Assembly (NCBI RefSeq): GCF_903866365.1
Contig: NZ_CAIPNF010000034.1
Coordinates: 1-32,667, forward strand
From: an uncultured Thiocystis sp.
GTDB taxonomy: Bacteria > Pseudomonadota > Gammaproteobacteria > Chromatiales > Chromatiaceae
Length of the DNA: 32,667 nucleotides
Reading direction: 5' to 3'
Made by a program: the position numbers and the translations under genes. How positions within the stretch are numbered: the stretch's first letter is position 1; the number at the start of each line of letters is the position of its first letter. Of this stretch, positions 17,201 to 24,652 are shown piece after piece. The notes under the pieces were generated by a model, which saw nothing but the letters and a program-made list of their open reading frames with translations, was not told where the DNA came from and made no database searches.

Positions 17201-17646
17201 AGTTGCGTGTTCAGTGTGTATTTCTTGGCCGCCGCGCCGAGCGCCAGCAGAAACTGGCGCGTCAATGAATCCGGAATGCCGTTGATCTGCACCGTCAGGA
17301 ATCCGCGCGAGCCTGTCAGTGCGCGCTGGAAGCGGTCGGCCAGCGGCGGGCTATGCGCGCGCAGAATGGCGAGCGCGGCCTGATGGGTGGGCGTCTGCTC
17401 CGCGCTCACGAGCGCGGACAGGAAGAGTCCGAACGCGGATTTCCCCGTGCCGTAGGGGCCGATGAGCGCCTGGGCGCGTCCGCCGGTCTCCTGCTCCAGT
17501 CCGTCGAGAATCTGGGCGAGCGCCTGAAGCGCCCGCGAGGTGGGCAGATAGGCTTGGATCAATTCCAGACGATCACAGTCGCGCGGCAGGTTGATCGAGC
17601 GGGTATAGGCGCCCTGGATGCGGATGCATTGGTCCAGGGTTGTCAT
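14254..17646 (-). CDS. Second BrxC/PglY-like large P-loop ATPase
   Basis: 1130 residues from the ATG at 17646, starting MTTLDQCIRIQGAYTRSINL. Walker A is GPYGTGKS at 63-70 and Walker B LLIEIDELGKF at about 185-195. CYPLHPLT at 321-328, followed by NERTLFSYLGS, matches the same region of brxC in this island. The remainder is long and helical. An open frame continues upstream to 18366, but that part is low-complexity Arg/Ala-rich sequence read out of frame from the DUF4007 gene. The start overlaps the DUF4007 stop as ATGA, which supports the chosen ATG. Inferred role: energy-driven DNA or protein remodelling, either as an additional BREX-type motor or as the motor of a DUF4007 module. Confidence 0.85.
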   Translation of the reverse strand: MTTLDQCIRIQGAYTRSINLPRDCDRLELIQAYLPTSRALQALAQILDGLEQETGGRAQALIGPYGTGKSAFGLFLSALVSAEQTPTHQAALAILRAHSPPLADRFQRALTGSRGFLTVQINGIPDSLTRQFLLALGAAAKKYTLNTQLVRDIFAAAKPGHPMDEVLTLIRRVQRVWSDSGGDGLLIEIDELGKFLEYESSRPQHREIHLLQLLAEQAQEPSAAPLHLVVMLHQAFEHYSHRLSKTLREEWQKIQGRFGAIAFLEPAEQALRIVAAAFAREGDLTADLTDHLATVTAMLDTEGALPLGLEPAQARRLFARCYPLHPLTLLILPVLCQKVAQNERTLFSYLGSREPFGLTERLGQLSMGDWIEPWELYDYFILNQTAGFSDPLTAHRWVEVITALERFDATPDDAAVKLLKTLGLLNLIGAQRGLKASPALLANLFGDTLDSLLARLEAASIIQFRHYSQEYRVWAGSDFDLRGALQEAIAEQINLPLVDILNRIAPFKPIVARRSTILTGALRSFLPTFIARDRWPPTAEEGGELRLWFYLAEEHEDAPLDDMPARAVVARCGFTDSLRETVVAWMALQELPKRHAALHQDPVAQREHRAWLAHAERETAQRIRTLLDAPDTLTWFWGGDERPVRDRRDLQRQLSQWVDTRCYPQAPRLRNELINRDQPSASANTGRKRLLAAMLSAADQPDLGIAKTPAEKSLYLSVLKESGLHREVDGRFGFHPPPASDPCRLRPLWQAITAMLGESGGAHVALTALHERLQRPPYGAKLGPLPVLIVAYLLAHRREVALYQEGVFCDELTIEQVELLCRRPALFALERFAITGLRGELFDRYIRSVVGQVRPDATLLDLVRPLVRFIADLPDYSLYCAGLSPAAERVRAAFRQARSPGVLLFDALPAACGFTAETFAAADPALAERFIQELVKALHELKNAYPAMLDGWRQQLGTALLETDTVSLSDLRLAVVERYRGLERYTPDRMGLGALIRRLSDPAQRTDDAWLESVATLIGKSPPAKWREATRLAAELRLHELSGQLRDLEKLRLAMPDATRLNGAILLKRVDASQGEISRVIQLSPAQRQSAALKAASIAEGLADLDETTRLAVVAALFERMSEHESESKS

Positions 17647-18542
17647 GCCGTCTGGCTCCCGTAGTGCGCGCGGAGCAGGTCGAGCGGGTCTTCGAGCGCG
17701 CCGCGCCGGTAGAGCTGATGGACGCCGGCGGTATCGCGCAGTTCGTAACTGCGTGGGTAAAGGTCCATGAGCTGTCCGAGGCTGTGCATCAGCCCTTCCT
17801 CGCTGAGCCGAAAGATTGCCCCCGGCGCGGCCCACTGGTCGCCGCCATGAAGCAGGATGCGGATGGGCAGCGCCGGCTGATCGGGATCGGCCTGGAAGCG
17901 TTGCGCGAGCGCGAAATGCAGGGCGACGGGCGGCAGAAAGGCGCGGAGCAGACGCGGACTGCGGTACTGGCGGCCGGCGTCGACCTCGATGAGTTGCAGA
18001 GGCGCGAGCGGGGAATCCAGGTGATCGTCGCCGCGCTCGACCTGGGGCGCATACATGCGCAGCAGGGTGGAGATGTCGGATTTCAGGGTGCTGTGCGAGC
18101 GGCGCGCCTTGAGTTCTTTCGCGACGAATTCGCTCAAGGCTTGCAGCGCCTCCTGCTCCTGAAAGCGCGGCATGGCGAAGCGGTCGAAGAACCAGAAAAA
18201 GCCGGTCGCCAGCTCGGGGTTGGAGGCGATCAGCCAGTGGATGATCCAGAGCGTGGCCTCGTCTTCGAGATAGCGATCGCCCGCCTCGCCCAACAAGACC
18301 TCGCCCAGCGCGGTGGGCGTGCCGATGCCCTCGGCGAATTCCACGATGCCGGTGACTTGCAGCCAATACTGAATGGCGTTCGCCATGTTGCGGCCAACGC
18401 CCAGATCCACCATCGCCTGCTCGGGACGGGTGAACAGATCCGGGGTGTTCTGGATGGTCTCGAATCCCTTGGTCAACCAGCCGTAGCGCAGCGGAAAGGT
18501 CTCGTGGCGTCCGAAGGCGGTCTTATTGCGATTGAGCTTCAA
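17643..18542 (-). CDS. DUF4007 family protein, stand-alone
   Basis: 299 residues. The start is a TTG at 18542, since no ATG or GTG lies in frame before the conserved GRHETFPLRYGWL (residues 11-23). It continues with NTPDLF at 32-37, GRNMANAIQYWLQVTGIVEF and LWIIHW. I recall DUF4007 proteins near phosphorothioation-type sulfur genes; the domain has winged-helix-like character but no known activity. Its stop overlaps the start of the large ATPase as ATGA. The cysteine desulfurase lies 120 bases upstream. A second, divergent DUF4007-like domain is fused to the sulfur-binding domain at 8888-10270, so the island has two. Confidence 0.82.
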   Translation of the reverse strand: MKLNRNKTAFGRHETFPLRYGWLTKGFETIQNTPDLFTRPEQAMVDLGVGRNMANAIQYWLQVTGIVEFAEGIGTPTALGEVLLGEAGDRYLEDEATLWIIHWLIASNPELATGFFWFFDRFAMPRFQEQEALQALSEFVAKELKARRSHSTLKSDISTLLRMYAPQVERGDDHLDSPLAPLQLIEVDAGRQYRSPRLLRAFLPPVALHFALAQRFQADPDQPALPIRILLHGGDQWAAPGAIFRLSEEGLMHSLGQLMDLYPRSYELRDTAGVHQLYRRGALEDPLDLLRAHYGSQTA

Positions 18543-18662
18543 TGAAATGGCGTCCAGCGCGCGGGGGGTTGTCGGTGCATGGGGGGCGGTCTTGCGCCCT
18601 GGAATTGCCTGGGATCCACTGCGTCGCCACGAACGGAGGCCATGTCGTCACGAACGCGCGAT

Positions 18663-19823
18663 CTACGTCAGCGCGCGCATGCGCCGCACCGCCGCGACGA
18701 TGCGGTTGACTGCGGCGGAGACTTCATCGGCGGTCTGATAGCGGCTGAAACTGACTCGTATCGCGCCATGAAGGGCGTCATCTTCGACGCCCATTGCCCG
18801 CAAGACGGAGGACGATTCGACGGTGCCGGACGCACAGGCCGACCCGGAGGCGATGGCGAGTTCATGCGCAAGCTGGTTGATGAGGGCATCGCTGCCGATC
18901 CCGTCGATGGCGAGATTGACGATGTAGGGCGAACTCCGCGCGGGATCGCCGTGTACCCGAAACGTCAGATGGGCGGCGAGCTGTTCCAGAAACTGGCGCT
19001 TCAATTGCGCGACCCATGCCAGATCGGTCTCCCGACGGCGCGCCGCCACTGTCAGCGCGCCACTCAGGCCGATGATCTGATGCGTCGGGAGTGTGCCGGG
19101 ACGCAGGCCGAATTCCTGCCCGCCGCCATACATCAGCGGCTGTAGCCGGAGCTGGCGACGGTTGCGGACGATCAGACAACCGATCCCCTTGGGTCCATGA
19201 AATTTGTGAGCCGAGAGCGCGAGCAGATCGATGGGAATCTGTTCAAGATCGATGGCAAATTTCCCGGCGGATTGCGCGGCGTCGACATGCAGAAGCACGC
19301 CGACCTCGGACGCCAGCGCCGCGATCTCGTCGATGGGCTGCATGACGCCGGTTTCGTTGTTGATGTGCTGGATGGAGATGAGCAGGGTGTCGGGCCGCAC
19401 GACCTGCCGTACCGTCTCGGGTTCGATCCAGCCGGCGCGGTTGGGCGGAAGACGGGTGATCTCGAAACCCTCGCGTTCGAGCGCGGCGCAGCAGGCCAGG
19501 ACGGAGGTGTGCTCGATGGCCGAGGTGATCAGATGCCGGCCCTGGTCGGCATGGGCGCGCGCCACGCCTTGCAGGGCCAGATTGTTGGCTTCGGTGGCGC
19601 CGGAGGTAAAAATCACCTCGTCGGGTTCGCAGCCGAGCTCGGCGGCGATCTCGGCGCGGGCGGCGGACACGACTGCGGCGGCGCCCTGCCCTGGCCAATG
19701 CGCCGTGGACGAGGGATTCGCGTCAACGCCCTGCAGATACGCGACCATGCGCACCAGCACCTCGGGCGCGATAGGCGTGCTGGCGGCGGTATCGAAATAG
19801 AGTGGGTGCGGGGGAATATTCAA
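18663..19823 (-). CDS. Cysteine desulfurase (IscS/NifS/DndA class)
   Basis: 386 residues from a TTG at 19823. It starts MNIPPHPLYFDTAASTPIAP. The PLP lysine lies in LSAHKFHGPKG (K207), the cofactor-contacting segments include SAIEHTSV and HVDAAQSAG, and the active-site cysteine is in SGSACASGT (C330). The enzyme takes sulfur from cysteine as a persulfide for Fe-S clusters, tRNA thiolation or DNA phosphorothioation. Nothing else of an isc or suf operon is nearby, and the next genes are DUF4007 and the defence ATPase, so a DndA-type role is the best inference. An open frame reaches back to 19973 but has no family similarity. Confidence 0.9.
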   Translation of the reverse strand: MNIPPHPLYFDTAASTPIAPEVLVRMVAYLQGVDANPSSTAHWPGQGAAAVVSAARAEIAAELGCEPDEVIFTSGATEANNLALQGVARAHADQGRHLITSAIEHTSVLACCAALEREGFEITRLPPNRAGWIEPETVRQVVRPDTLLISIQHINNETGVMQPIDEIAALASEVGVLLHVDAAQSAGKFAIDLEQIPIDLLALSAHKFHGPKGIGCLIVRNRRQLRLQPLMYGGGQEFGLRPGTLPTHQIIGLSGALTVAARRRETDLAWVAQLKRQFLEQLAAHLTFRVHGDPARSSPYIVNLAIDGIGSDALINQLAHELAIASGSACASGTVESSSVLRAMGVEDDALHGAIRVSFSRYQTADEVSAAVNRIVAAVRRMRALT

Positions 19824-19828
19824 GGCCG

Positions 19829-19836
19829 CTCCTCCC
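19829..19836 (-). promoter_or_regulatory. Strong ribosome binding site fixing the TTG start of the desulfurase
   Basis: On the minus strand GGGAGGAG lies five bases before the TTG at 19823. It is a strong Shine-Dalgarno match, and the protein homology begins exactly there. Confidence 0.8.
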
Positions 19837-20019
19837 TCATGAAGCGTGCCTGACACGGCTGGAATTCGATCCTTGCCTTTGGCATCACGACGTACATTCC
19901 CCGTAAGCGATCGAGTCTCCATTGCAACCCTGTCCTTCTCGGCGCGGGACATCCGATCGACCGCCCCCCACACGAAGCGGGTCAGGATAACACCTTGGGG
20001 AGCGCCAAAAAACCCGGTT

Positions 20020-20290
20020 CAGGTCAATGTTTCGAGCAGCGAGTCTGCGGTTACGTTCGTGGCGCCGATCCTCGCTCAGCGCCTCGCGGCGCTGGAGCAG
20101 CGCCCGCCGTTCCAGGATCTCCGGCGGCGGCGTCTCTCAGGCGGGCGAATAGAAGGGGGAGGACCGAGGCGGGCCAAGGTGAAGGGATCGACGACATCGG
20201 TCTTGGTAGGCACCGTCAGGCCCCGCGCGCATTACTTCACCTGCGCGGGATTGACCACGGCGATCCGTATGCCGGCGGCGTACAGCTCCT
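20020..20290 (-). pseudogene. IS110-family transposase relic
   Basis: Minus-strand translation gives LYAAGIRIAVVNPAQVK, a stop codon, then GLTVPTKTDVVDPFTLARLG, which is the end of the DEDD catalytic region of IS110-family transposases (VVNP...K.FA...KTD..DA..LARF). After a frameshift it continues ILERRALLQRREALSED and RHERNRRLA, the following helical segment. The stop, the frameshift and the missing ends make it dead. It is the only recognisable content of the 566-base stretch 19824-20389. Confidence 0.65.
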
Positions 20291-20389
20291 CGGGACAGCT
20301 TCGTGATACGCCCAGCGCCTTCAGGGTCACCTGCACCTAGCATTGCTGACTGATGGCGCGGTCGCCAGCGGACCGCGCCATCCCGCGTC

Positions 20390-20656
20390 TCAATACATGT
20401 GCTGTCCACCGTTGACCGAGAGGGTCGCGCCGGTGATGAAGCCGGCCGCGTCATCGACGAGGAAGAGCACCGTGCGGGCGATATCCTCGGGCCTGCCGAG
20501 TCGGCCGGCGGGGGTTGAGGTGAGCGGGAGCGTGCATTCGGGCAGGATCTTGGGATTTCCCTTGGCGGTGTGCGTCATGGCGACGATCACCCGCTTGGCA
20601 CCCGTGACCAGGTCCATGGCGCCGCCCATGCCGGGCACCATCTTGCCCGGTATCAT
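20390..20656 (-). pseudogene. Chimera of 3-oxoacid CoA-transferase subunit B and a PhaB-like dehydrogenase
   Basis: From the ATG at 20656 the 88 residues start [20 protein letters not shown], then [13 protein letters not shown] and CTLPLTS. That is an internal part of a CoA-transferase B subunit (AtoA/ScoB type). It changes, in frame, to [35 protein letters not shown], the C-terminus of an acetoacetyl-CoA reductase or 3-hydroxybutyrate dehydrogenase. Neither half carries an active site. Both families belong to acetoacetate and polyhydroxybutyrate metabolism, so the original genes were probably neighbours joined by a deletion. The adjacent IS110 relic suggests a cause. It is 100 bases downstream of the decarboxylase gene. 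Confidence 0.75.
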
Positions 20657-20757
20657 CCAGTTGAATGATTGTGAAAGATGGAGCTTGACGGAAGATCGAG
20701 GGCCGGAAGCAGGCGACTCCTGCCCGGTTGAATGGTTCGCATCGGCAAATCTGAATT

Positions 20758-23010
20758 TCACAAGGCTTTGACGCAATCGACGAAATAGCCGATCTCGCCA
20801 TCGAGCTTCTCTTTGACCAGACCGTGGATGTCGGTCTCGAAGCCGGGGAAGCGGGTGTTGAATTCGCGGGCAAACTGGAGATAGCGGACGATGGTCGCGT
20901 TGAAGCGCTCGCCCGGAATGAGCAGCGGAATGCCGGGTGGATAGGGGGTCAATAGAATGCTGGTGATGCGGCCTTCGAGGTCGTCGATGCCGACGCGGTC
21001 GATCTCGCGATGCGCCATCCTGGCGAAGGCGACGGCGGGCTTCATGGCCGGGACGAAGTCGGAGAGATACATGTCGGTGGTCAGGCGGGCGACATCGTTG
21101 GCCTTGTAGATGCCGTGGATCTGATCGCAGAGGTCGCGCAGCCCGATCTTCTCGTAGCAGGGATGGGCCTTGATGAACTCGGGCAGCACGCGCCACAGCG
21201 GCTGATTGCGGTCGTAGTCGTCTTTGAACTGTTGCAGCTCGGTGACCATGGTATTCCAGCGGCCCTTGGTGATGCCGATGGTGAACATGATGAAGAACGA
21301 ATAGAGCCCGGTCTTTTCGACGACGACGCCATGCTCGGCCAGATATTTGGTGACGATAGCCGCCGGGATGCCGGAACTGGCGAATTCGCCGTCGACGTTC
21401 AGACCGGGGTTGATGACGGTCGCCTTGATCGGGTCCAGCATATTGAAGTCGGGAGCCAGATCGCCGAAACCGTGCCAGCGGTCGCCCGCACGCAGCATCC
21501 AGTCGTTGCGGTCGCCGATGCCTTCTTCCGCCAGATAGTCCGGTCCCCAGACCTTAAACCACCAGTCCGCCCCGAACTCGGCGTCGACTTTGCGCATCGC
21601 GCGTCGGAAGTCGAGCGCTTCCAGGATGGATTCATGTACCAGGGCGGTTCCGCCGGGCGGCTCCATCATGGCGGCGGCGACGTCGCAGGACGCGATGATG
21701 GCGTACTGCGGACTGGTCGAGGAGTGCATCAGGTAGGCTTCGTTGAAGATATCCCGATCCAGGGTGCGCGTGGCGGATTCCTGGACCAGGATCTGCGAGG
21801 CCTGGGACAGACCGGCGAGCAGCTTGTGGGTCGATTGGGTGGCGAACACCATGGAGTCGCGGCACAGCGGTCGATCGGTGCCGATGGCGTGCATGCCTTG
21901 GTAGAAGTCATGGAAGGTGGCGTGCGGCAACCAGGCCTCGTCGAACAGCAGGGTATCGATTTCGCCATCCAGCATGGATTTGATGGTGTCCACGTTGTAG
22001 AGGACGCCGTCGTAGGTGCTCTGGGTGATGGTCAGAATCCGCGGTCTGGAATTGATCCCCTTGGTGAATGGGTTGGCCTCGATCTTCCGCCGGATGTTCT
22101 CTGGGCGAAATTCGTCGAGCGGGATCGGTCCGATGATCCCGTAATGATTGCGGGTCGGCATGAGAAAGACCGGAATCGCGCCGGTCATGATGATGGCGTG
22201 GAGGATCGACTTGTGGCAGTTGCGGTCCACCACCACGATGTCGTCCGGCGCCACCGTCGAATGCCAGACGATCTTGTTCGAGGTCGAAGTGCCGTTGGTG
22301 ACGAAGAACAGATGATCGCAGTTGAAGATGCGCGCCGCGTTGCGTTCCGAGGCTGCCACCGGCCCCGAATGGTCGAGCAGTTGTCCGAGTTCGTCGACGG
22401 CGTTGCAGACATCCGCGCGCAGCATGTTCTCGCCAAAGAACTGGTGGAACATCTGGCCGACCGGACTCTTGAGAAAGGCGACCCCGCCTGAGTGTCCCGG
22501 ACAGTGCCAGGAGTAGGAGCCGTCCGCCGCGTAGTGGGTCAGGGCACGGAAGAAGGGTGGGGCCAGGCTGTCGAGATAGACCCGGGCCTCGCGCACGACA
22601 TAGCGCGCGATGAACTCGGGCGTGTCCTCGAACATATGAATGAAGCCGTGCAGTTCCTTGAGCACGTCGTTCGGGATATGGCGTGAGGTGCGGGTCTCGC
22701 CGTAGAGGAAGACCGGGATGTCCTCGTTCCGGACACGGATCTCCTTGACGAACTCGCGCAGCCTGGAGATTACCTCCTCGACCTCTTCCGGCAGACCGGT
22801 GCCGAACTCCTCGTCGTCGATGGAGAGGATGAAGCAGGAGGCGCGGCTCTGCTGCTGGGCGAAGGAGGTCAGATTGCCATAGCTGGTGACGCCGAGCACC
22901 TCCAGCCCCTCGTTTTCGAGCGCCTTGGCGAGTGCGCGAATGCCAAACCCGCTCGCGTTCTCGGAGCGGAAATCCTCGTCGATGATGACGGCTGGAAAGC
23001 GGAAACGCAT
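20758..23010 (-). CDS. Fold-I Orn/Lys/Arg decarboxylase
   Basis: 750 residues. The order is that of the large PLP decarboxylases: an N-terminal response-regulator-like wing domain (1-130), a PLP domain with [24 protein letters not shown] and the lysine motif STHK at 393-396, then a C-terminal domain ending [11 protein letters not shown]. The length is close to AdiA-type arginine decarboxylases (about 755). Substrate choice among arginine, lysine and ornithine cannot be read with certainty. Downstream position after two carboxy(nor)spermidine genes points to a biosynthetic diamine supply rather than acid resistance; no antiporter gene is adjacent. A 203-base gap separates it from the dehydrogenase gene. 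Confidence 0.88.
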   Translation of the reverse strand: MRFRFPAVIIDEDFRSENASGFGIRALAKALENEGLEVLGVTSYGNLTSFAQQQSRASCFILSIDDEEFGTGLPEEVEEVISRLREFVKEIRVRNEDIPVFLYGETRTSRHIPNDVLKELHGFIHMFEDTPEFIARYVVREARVYLDSLAPPFFRALTHYAADGSYSWHCPGHSGGVAFLKSPVGQMFHQFFGENMLRADVCNAVDELGQLLDHSGPVAASERNAARIFNCDHLFFVTNGTSTSNKIVWHSTVAPDDIVVVDRNCHKSILHAIIMTGAIPVFLMPTRNHYGIIGPIPLDEFRPENIRRKIEANPFTKGINSRPRILTITQSTYDGVLYNVDTIKSMLDGEIDTLLFDEAWLPHATFHDFYQGMHAIGTDRPLCRDSMVFATQSTHKLLAGLSQASQILVQESATRTLDRDIFNEAYLMHSSTSPQYAIIASCDVAAAMMEPPGGTALVHESILEALDFRRAMRKVDAEFGADWWFKVWGPDYLAEEGIGDRNDWMLRAGDRWHGFGDLAPDFNMLDPIKATVINPGLNVDGEFASSGIPAAIVTKYLAEHGVVVEKTGLYSFFIMFTIGITKGRWNTMVTELQQFKDDYDRNQPLWRVLPEFIKAHPCYEKIGLRDLCDQIHGIYKANDVARLTTDMYLSDFVPAMKPAVAFARMAHREIDRVGIDDLEGRITSILLTPYPPGIPLLIPGERFNATIVRYLQFAREFNTRFPGFETDIHGLVKEKLDGEIGYFVDCVKAL

Positions 23011-23213
23011 CGCGGAGTCCTCGGGAACCTAGAGCTGGAATGCTCGACCAGTGCGTGATGGGATGGCCAAGCCTGGAAGGGAAAGCGCGGCGGGCGGGCG
23101 CAGGACCATCACGCCAGGCGTTGGCCGCGAATGATACCAGACGGCATTGGTTGTCTGGCGCCATGATCGCGGGCCGCCCGAGTGGCGGCCCGCGCGGGGG
23201 CCGCCGGCAAGCC

Positions 23214-24554
23214 TCAACGTGGTTTGGGCGCGACGGCAATCATGGGATTGGCGGCGGAGACCGTGACGGCCGCCGTCGACTCGGCCAATTCCTGCTCCAG
23301 GTCGCGGACGGTGCCGTCGAAGGTCGCGTCGCGGCCGGGCTCGATCTCCTTGATCTCGGTCGGCAGCCCGATCTTGTCCAGCAAGGCGATGAAGGGCTCC
23401 GGATCCAGCTCCTCGACATTGACCATGATCCCGGTATCCCAGGTGCCGTCGGCGACCAGCAGGGCGGCCGCGACCGGCGGCACGCCCGCCGTGTAGCTGA
23501 TGCCCTGCGACTCCACCTCCTCGTAGCAGGCATGGTGGTCGGACACCTGATAGATGAAGACCTCCCGGCGCTTCCCGTCCTTCCAGCCCTTGACGATGTT
23601 CCCGATGCAGGTCTTGCCGGTATAGCCGGGTGCCAGCGTCATGGGATCGGGCAGCAGAGCCTTGACGACCTTAAGCGGTACGATCTCCTGCCCGGTGCTC
23701 AGGGTGACCGGCAGATGCGAGAGGAAGCCGAGCGTGCGCAGGACCGTGAAGACGTTGATGTAATGATCGCCGAAGCCCATCCAGAACCGGATGCTGTCGG
23801 CGTCGATGTTCTTGGACAGCGAATGCAGCTCGTCATGCCCGTTCAGATAGACCGGGCAGGGTCCGACGACCGGGAAATCATAGGTGCGCTTGACCGAATG
23901 CGTGGGGTATTCCTTCCACTCCCGGTCGATCCAGGTCCAGACCTTGACGAATTCGCGGAAATTGATCTCGGGATCGAAGTTGGTCGCGAAATACTTGCCG
24001 TGGCTGCCGGCGTTGACATCGAGGATGTCGATGGTCTCGATCTTGTCGAAATAGCGTTTGACGGCCAGCGCGCAATAGGCATTGACGACACCAGGATCGA
24101 AGCCCGCACCAAGAATTGCCGTCACGCCCTTGTCGGCGCAGCGATCCTTGCGCTGCCACTCGTAATTGGCATACCAGGGCGGGGTCTCGCAGACCTTGTC
24201 CGGATCCTCGTGGATGGCGGTATCGATATAGGCGACGCCGGCTTCGATGCAAGCTTCCAGGATCGACATATTGAGAAAGGCCGAGCCCAGGTTGATCACG
24301 ATCTGGGAGTTGGTCTCCTTGATCAGCGCGACGGTCGCCGGGATATCCAGCGCATCCAACTGACGCGCATGGAACTTGCGCGATGGATCCTTGACATGGC
24401 TTTTGCGTTTGACGCTCTCGATGATCCGCTCGCATTTCGAGAGAGTCCGCGAGGCGATGCAGATGTCGCCCAGCACATCGTTGTGCATCGCGGCCTTATG
24501 CGCGGCGACGTGCGCGACGCCCCCGGCGCCAATGATGAGTACATTCTCTTTCAT
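23214..24554 (-). CDS. Carboxynorspermidine/carboxyspermidine dehydrogenase (saccharopine-dehydrogenase fold)
   Basis: 446 residues starting MKENVLIIGAGGVAHVAAHK, a Rossmann NAD(P)-binding site at the N-terminus. It continues with IVINLGSAFLNMSILEAC and GVTAILGAGFDPGVVNAYC, characteristic of the LYS9/CASDH group. The enzyme joins aspartate semialdehyde to a diamine by reductive condensation, giving carboxynorspermidine or carboxyspermidine. The decarboxylase for that product is the gene 98 bases upstream, which makes the pathway assignment much stronger than the fold alone. The product (norspermidine, spermidine or homologue) depends on which diamine is supplied. Confidence 0.88.
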   Translation of the reverse strand: MKENVLIIGAGGVAHVAAHKAAMHNDVLGDICIASRTLSKCERIIESVKRKSHVKDPSRKFHARQLDALDIPATVALIKETNSQIVINLGSAFLNMSILEACIEAGVAYIDTAIHEDPDKVCETPPWYANYEWQRKDRCADKGVTAILGAGFDPGVVNAYCALAVKRYFDKIETIDILDVNAGSHGKYFATNFDPEINFREFVKVWTWIDREWKEYPTHSVKRTYDFPVVGPCPVYLNGHDELHSLSKNIDADSIRFWMGFGDHYINVFTVLRTLGFLSHLPVTLSTGQEIVPLKVVKALLPDPMTLAPGYTGKTCIGNIVKGWKDGKRREVFIYQVSDHHACYEEVESQGISYTAGVPPVAAALLVADGTWDTGIMVNVEELDPEPFIALLDKIGLPTEIKEIEPGRDATFDGTVRDLEQELAESTAAVTVSAANPMIAVAPKPR

Positions 24555-24652
24555 AATTTCTCTTCTCGGTTAAACCGCGCCTCGCGCGGTATGCGCTGTT
24601 CTTGGATTGGATCGACCTCGGCAGCAGCGACGATGGTCGGAGCGGGCGCGGT

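Noticed and set aside
17647-18366. N-terminal extension of the large ATPase reading frame
   Set aside because: The extension is Arg/Ala/His-rich low-complexity sequence read from another frame of the DUF4007 gene, and the ATG at 17646 is coupled to the DUF4007 stop.
241-19823. PglX-type methyltransferase or a complete dndBCDE/dptFGH set
   Set aside because: No N-6 DNA methylase motif or DndB/D/E-like protein was found among the genes. Only a desulfurase and a DndC/BrxP-like enzyme are present.
19824-19973. N-terminal extension of the cysteine desulfurase
   Set aside because: It has no family similarity, and a strong ribosome site precedes the TTG at 19823.
21010-22491. 493-residue plus-strand open frame
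   Set aside because: It is antisense to the Orn/Lys/Arg decarboxylase and has no recognisable motif.
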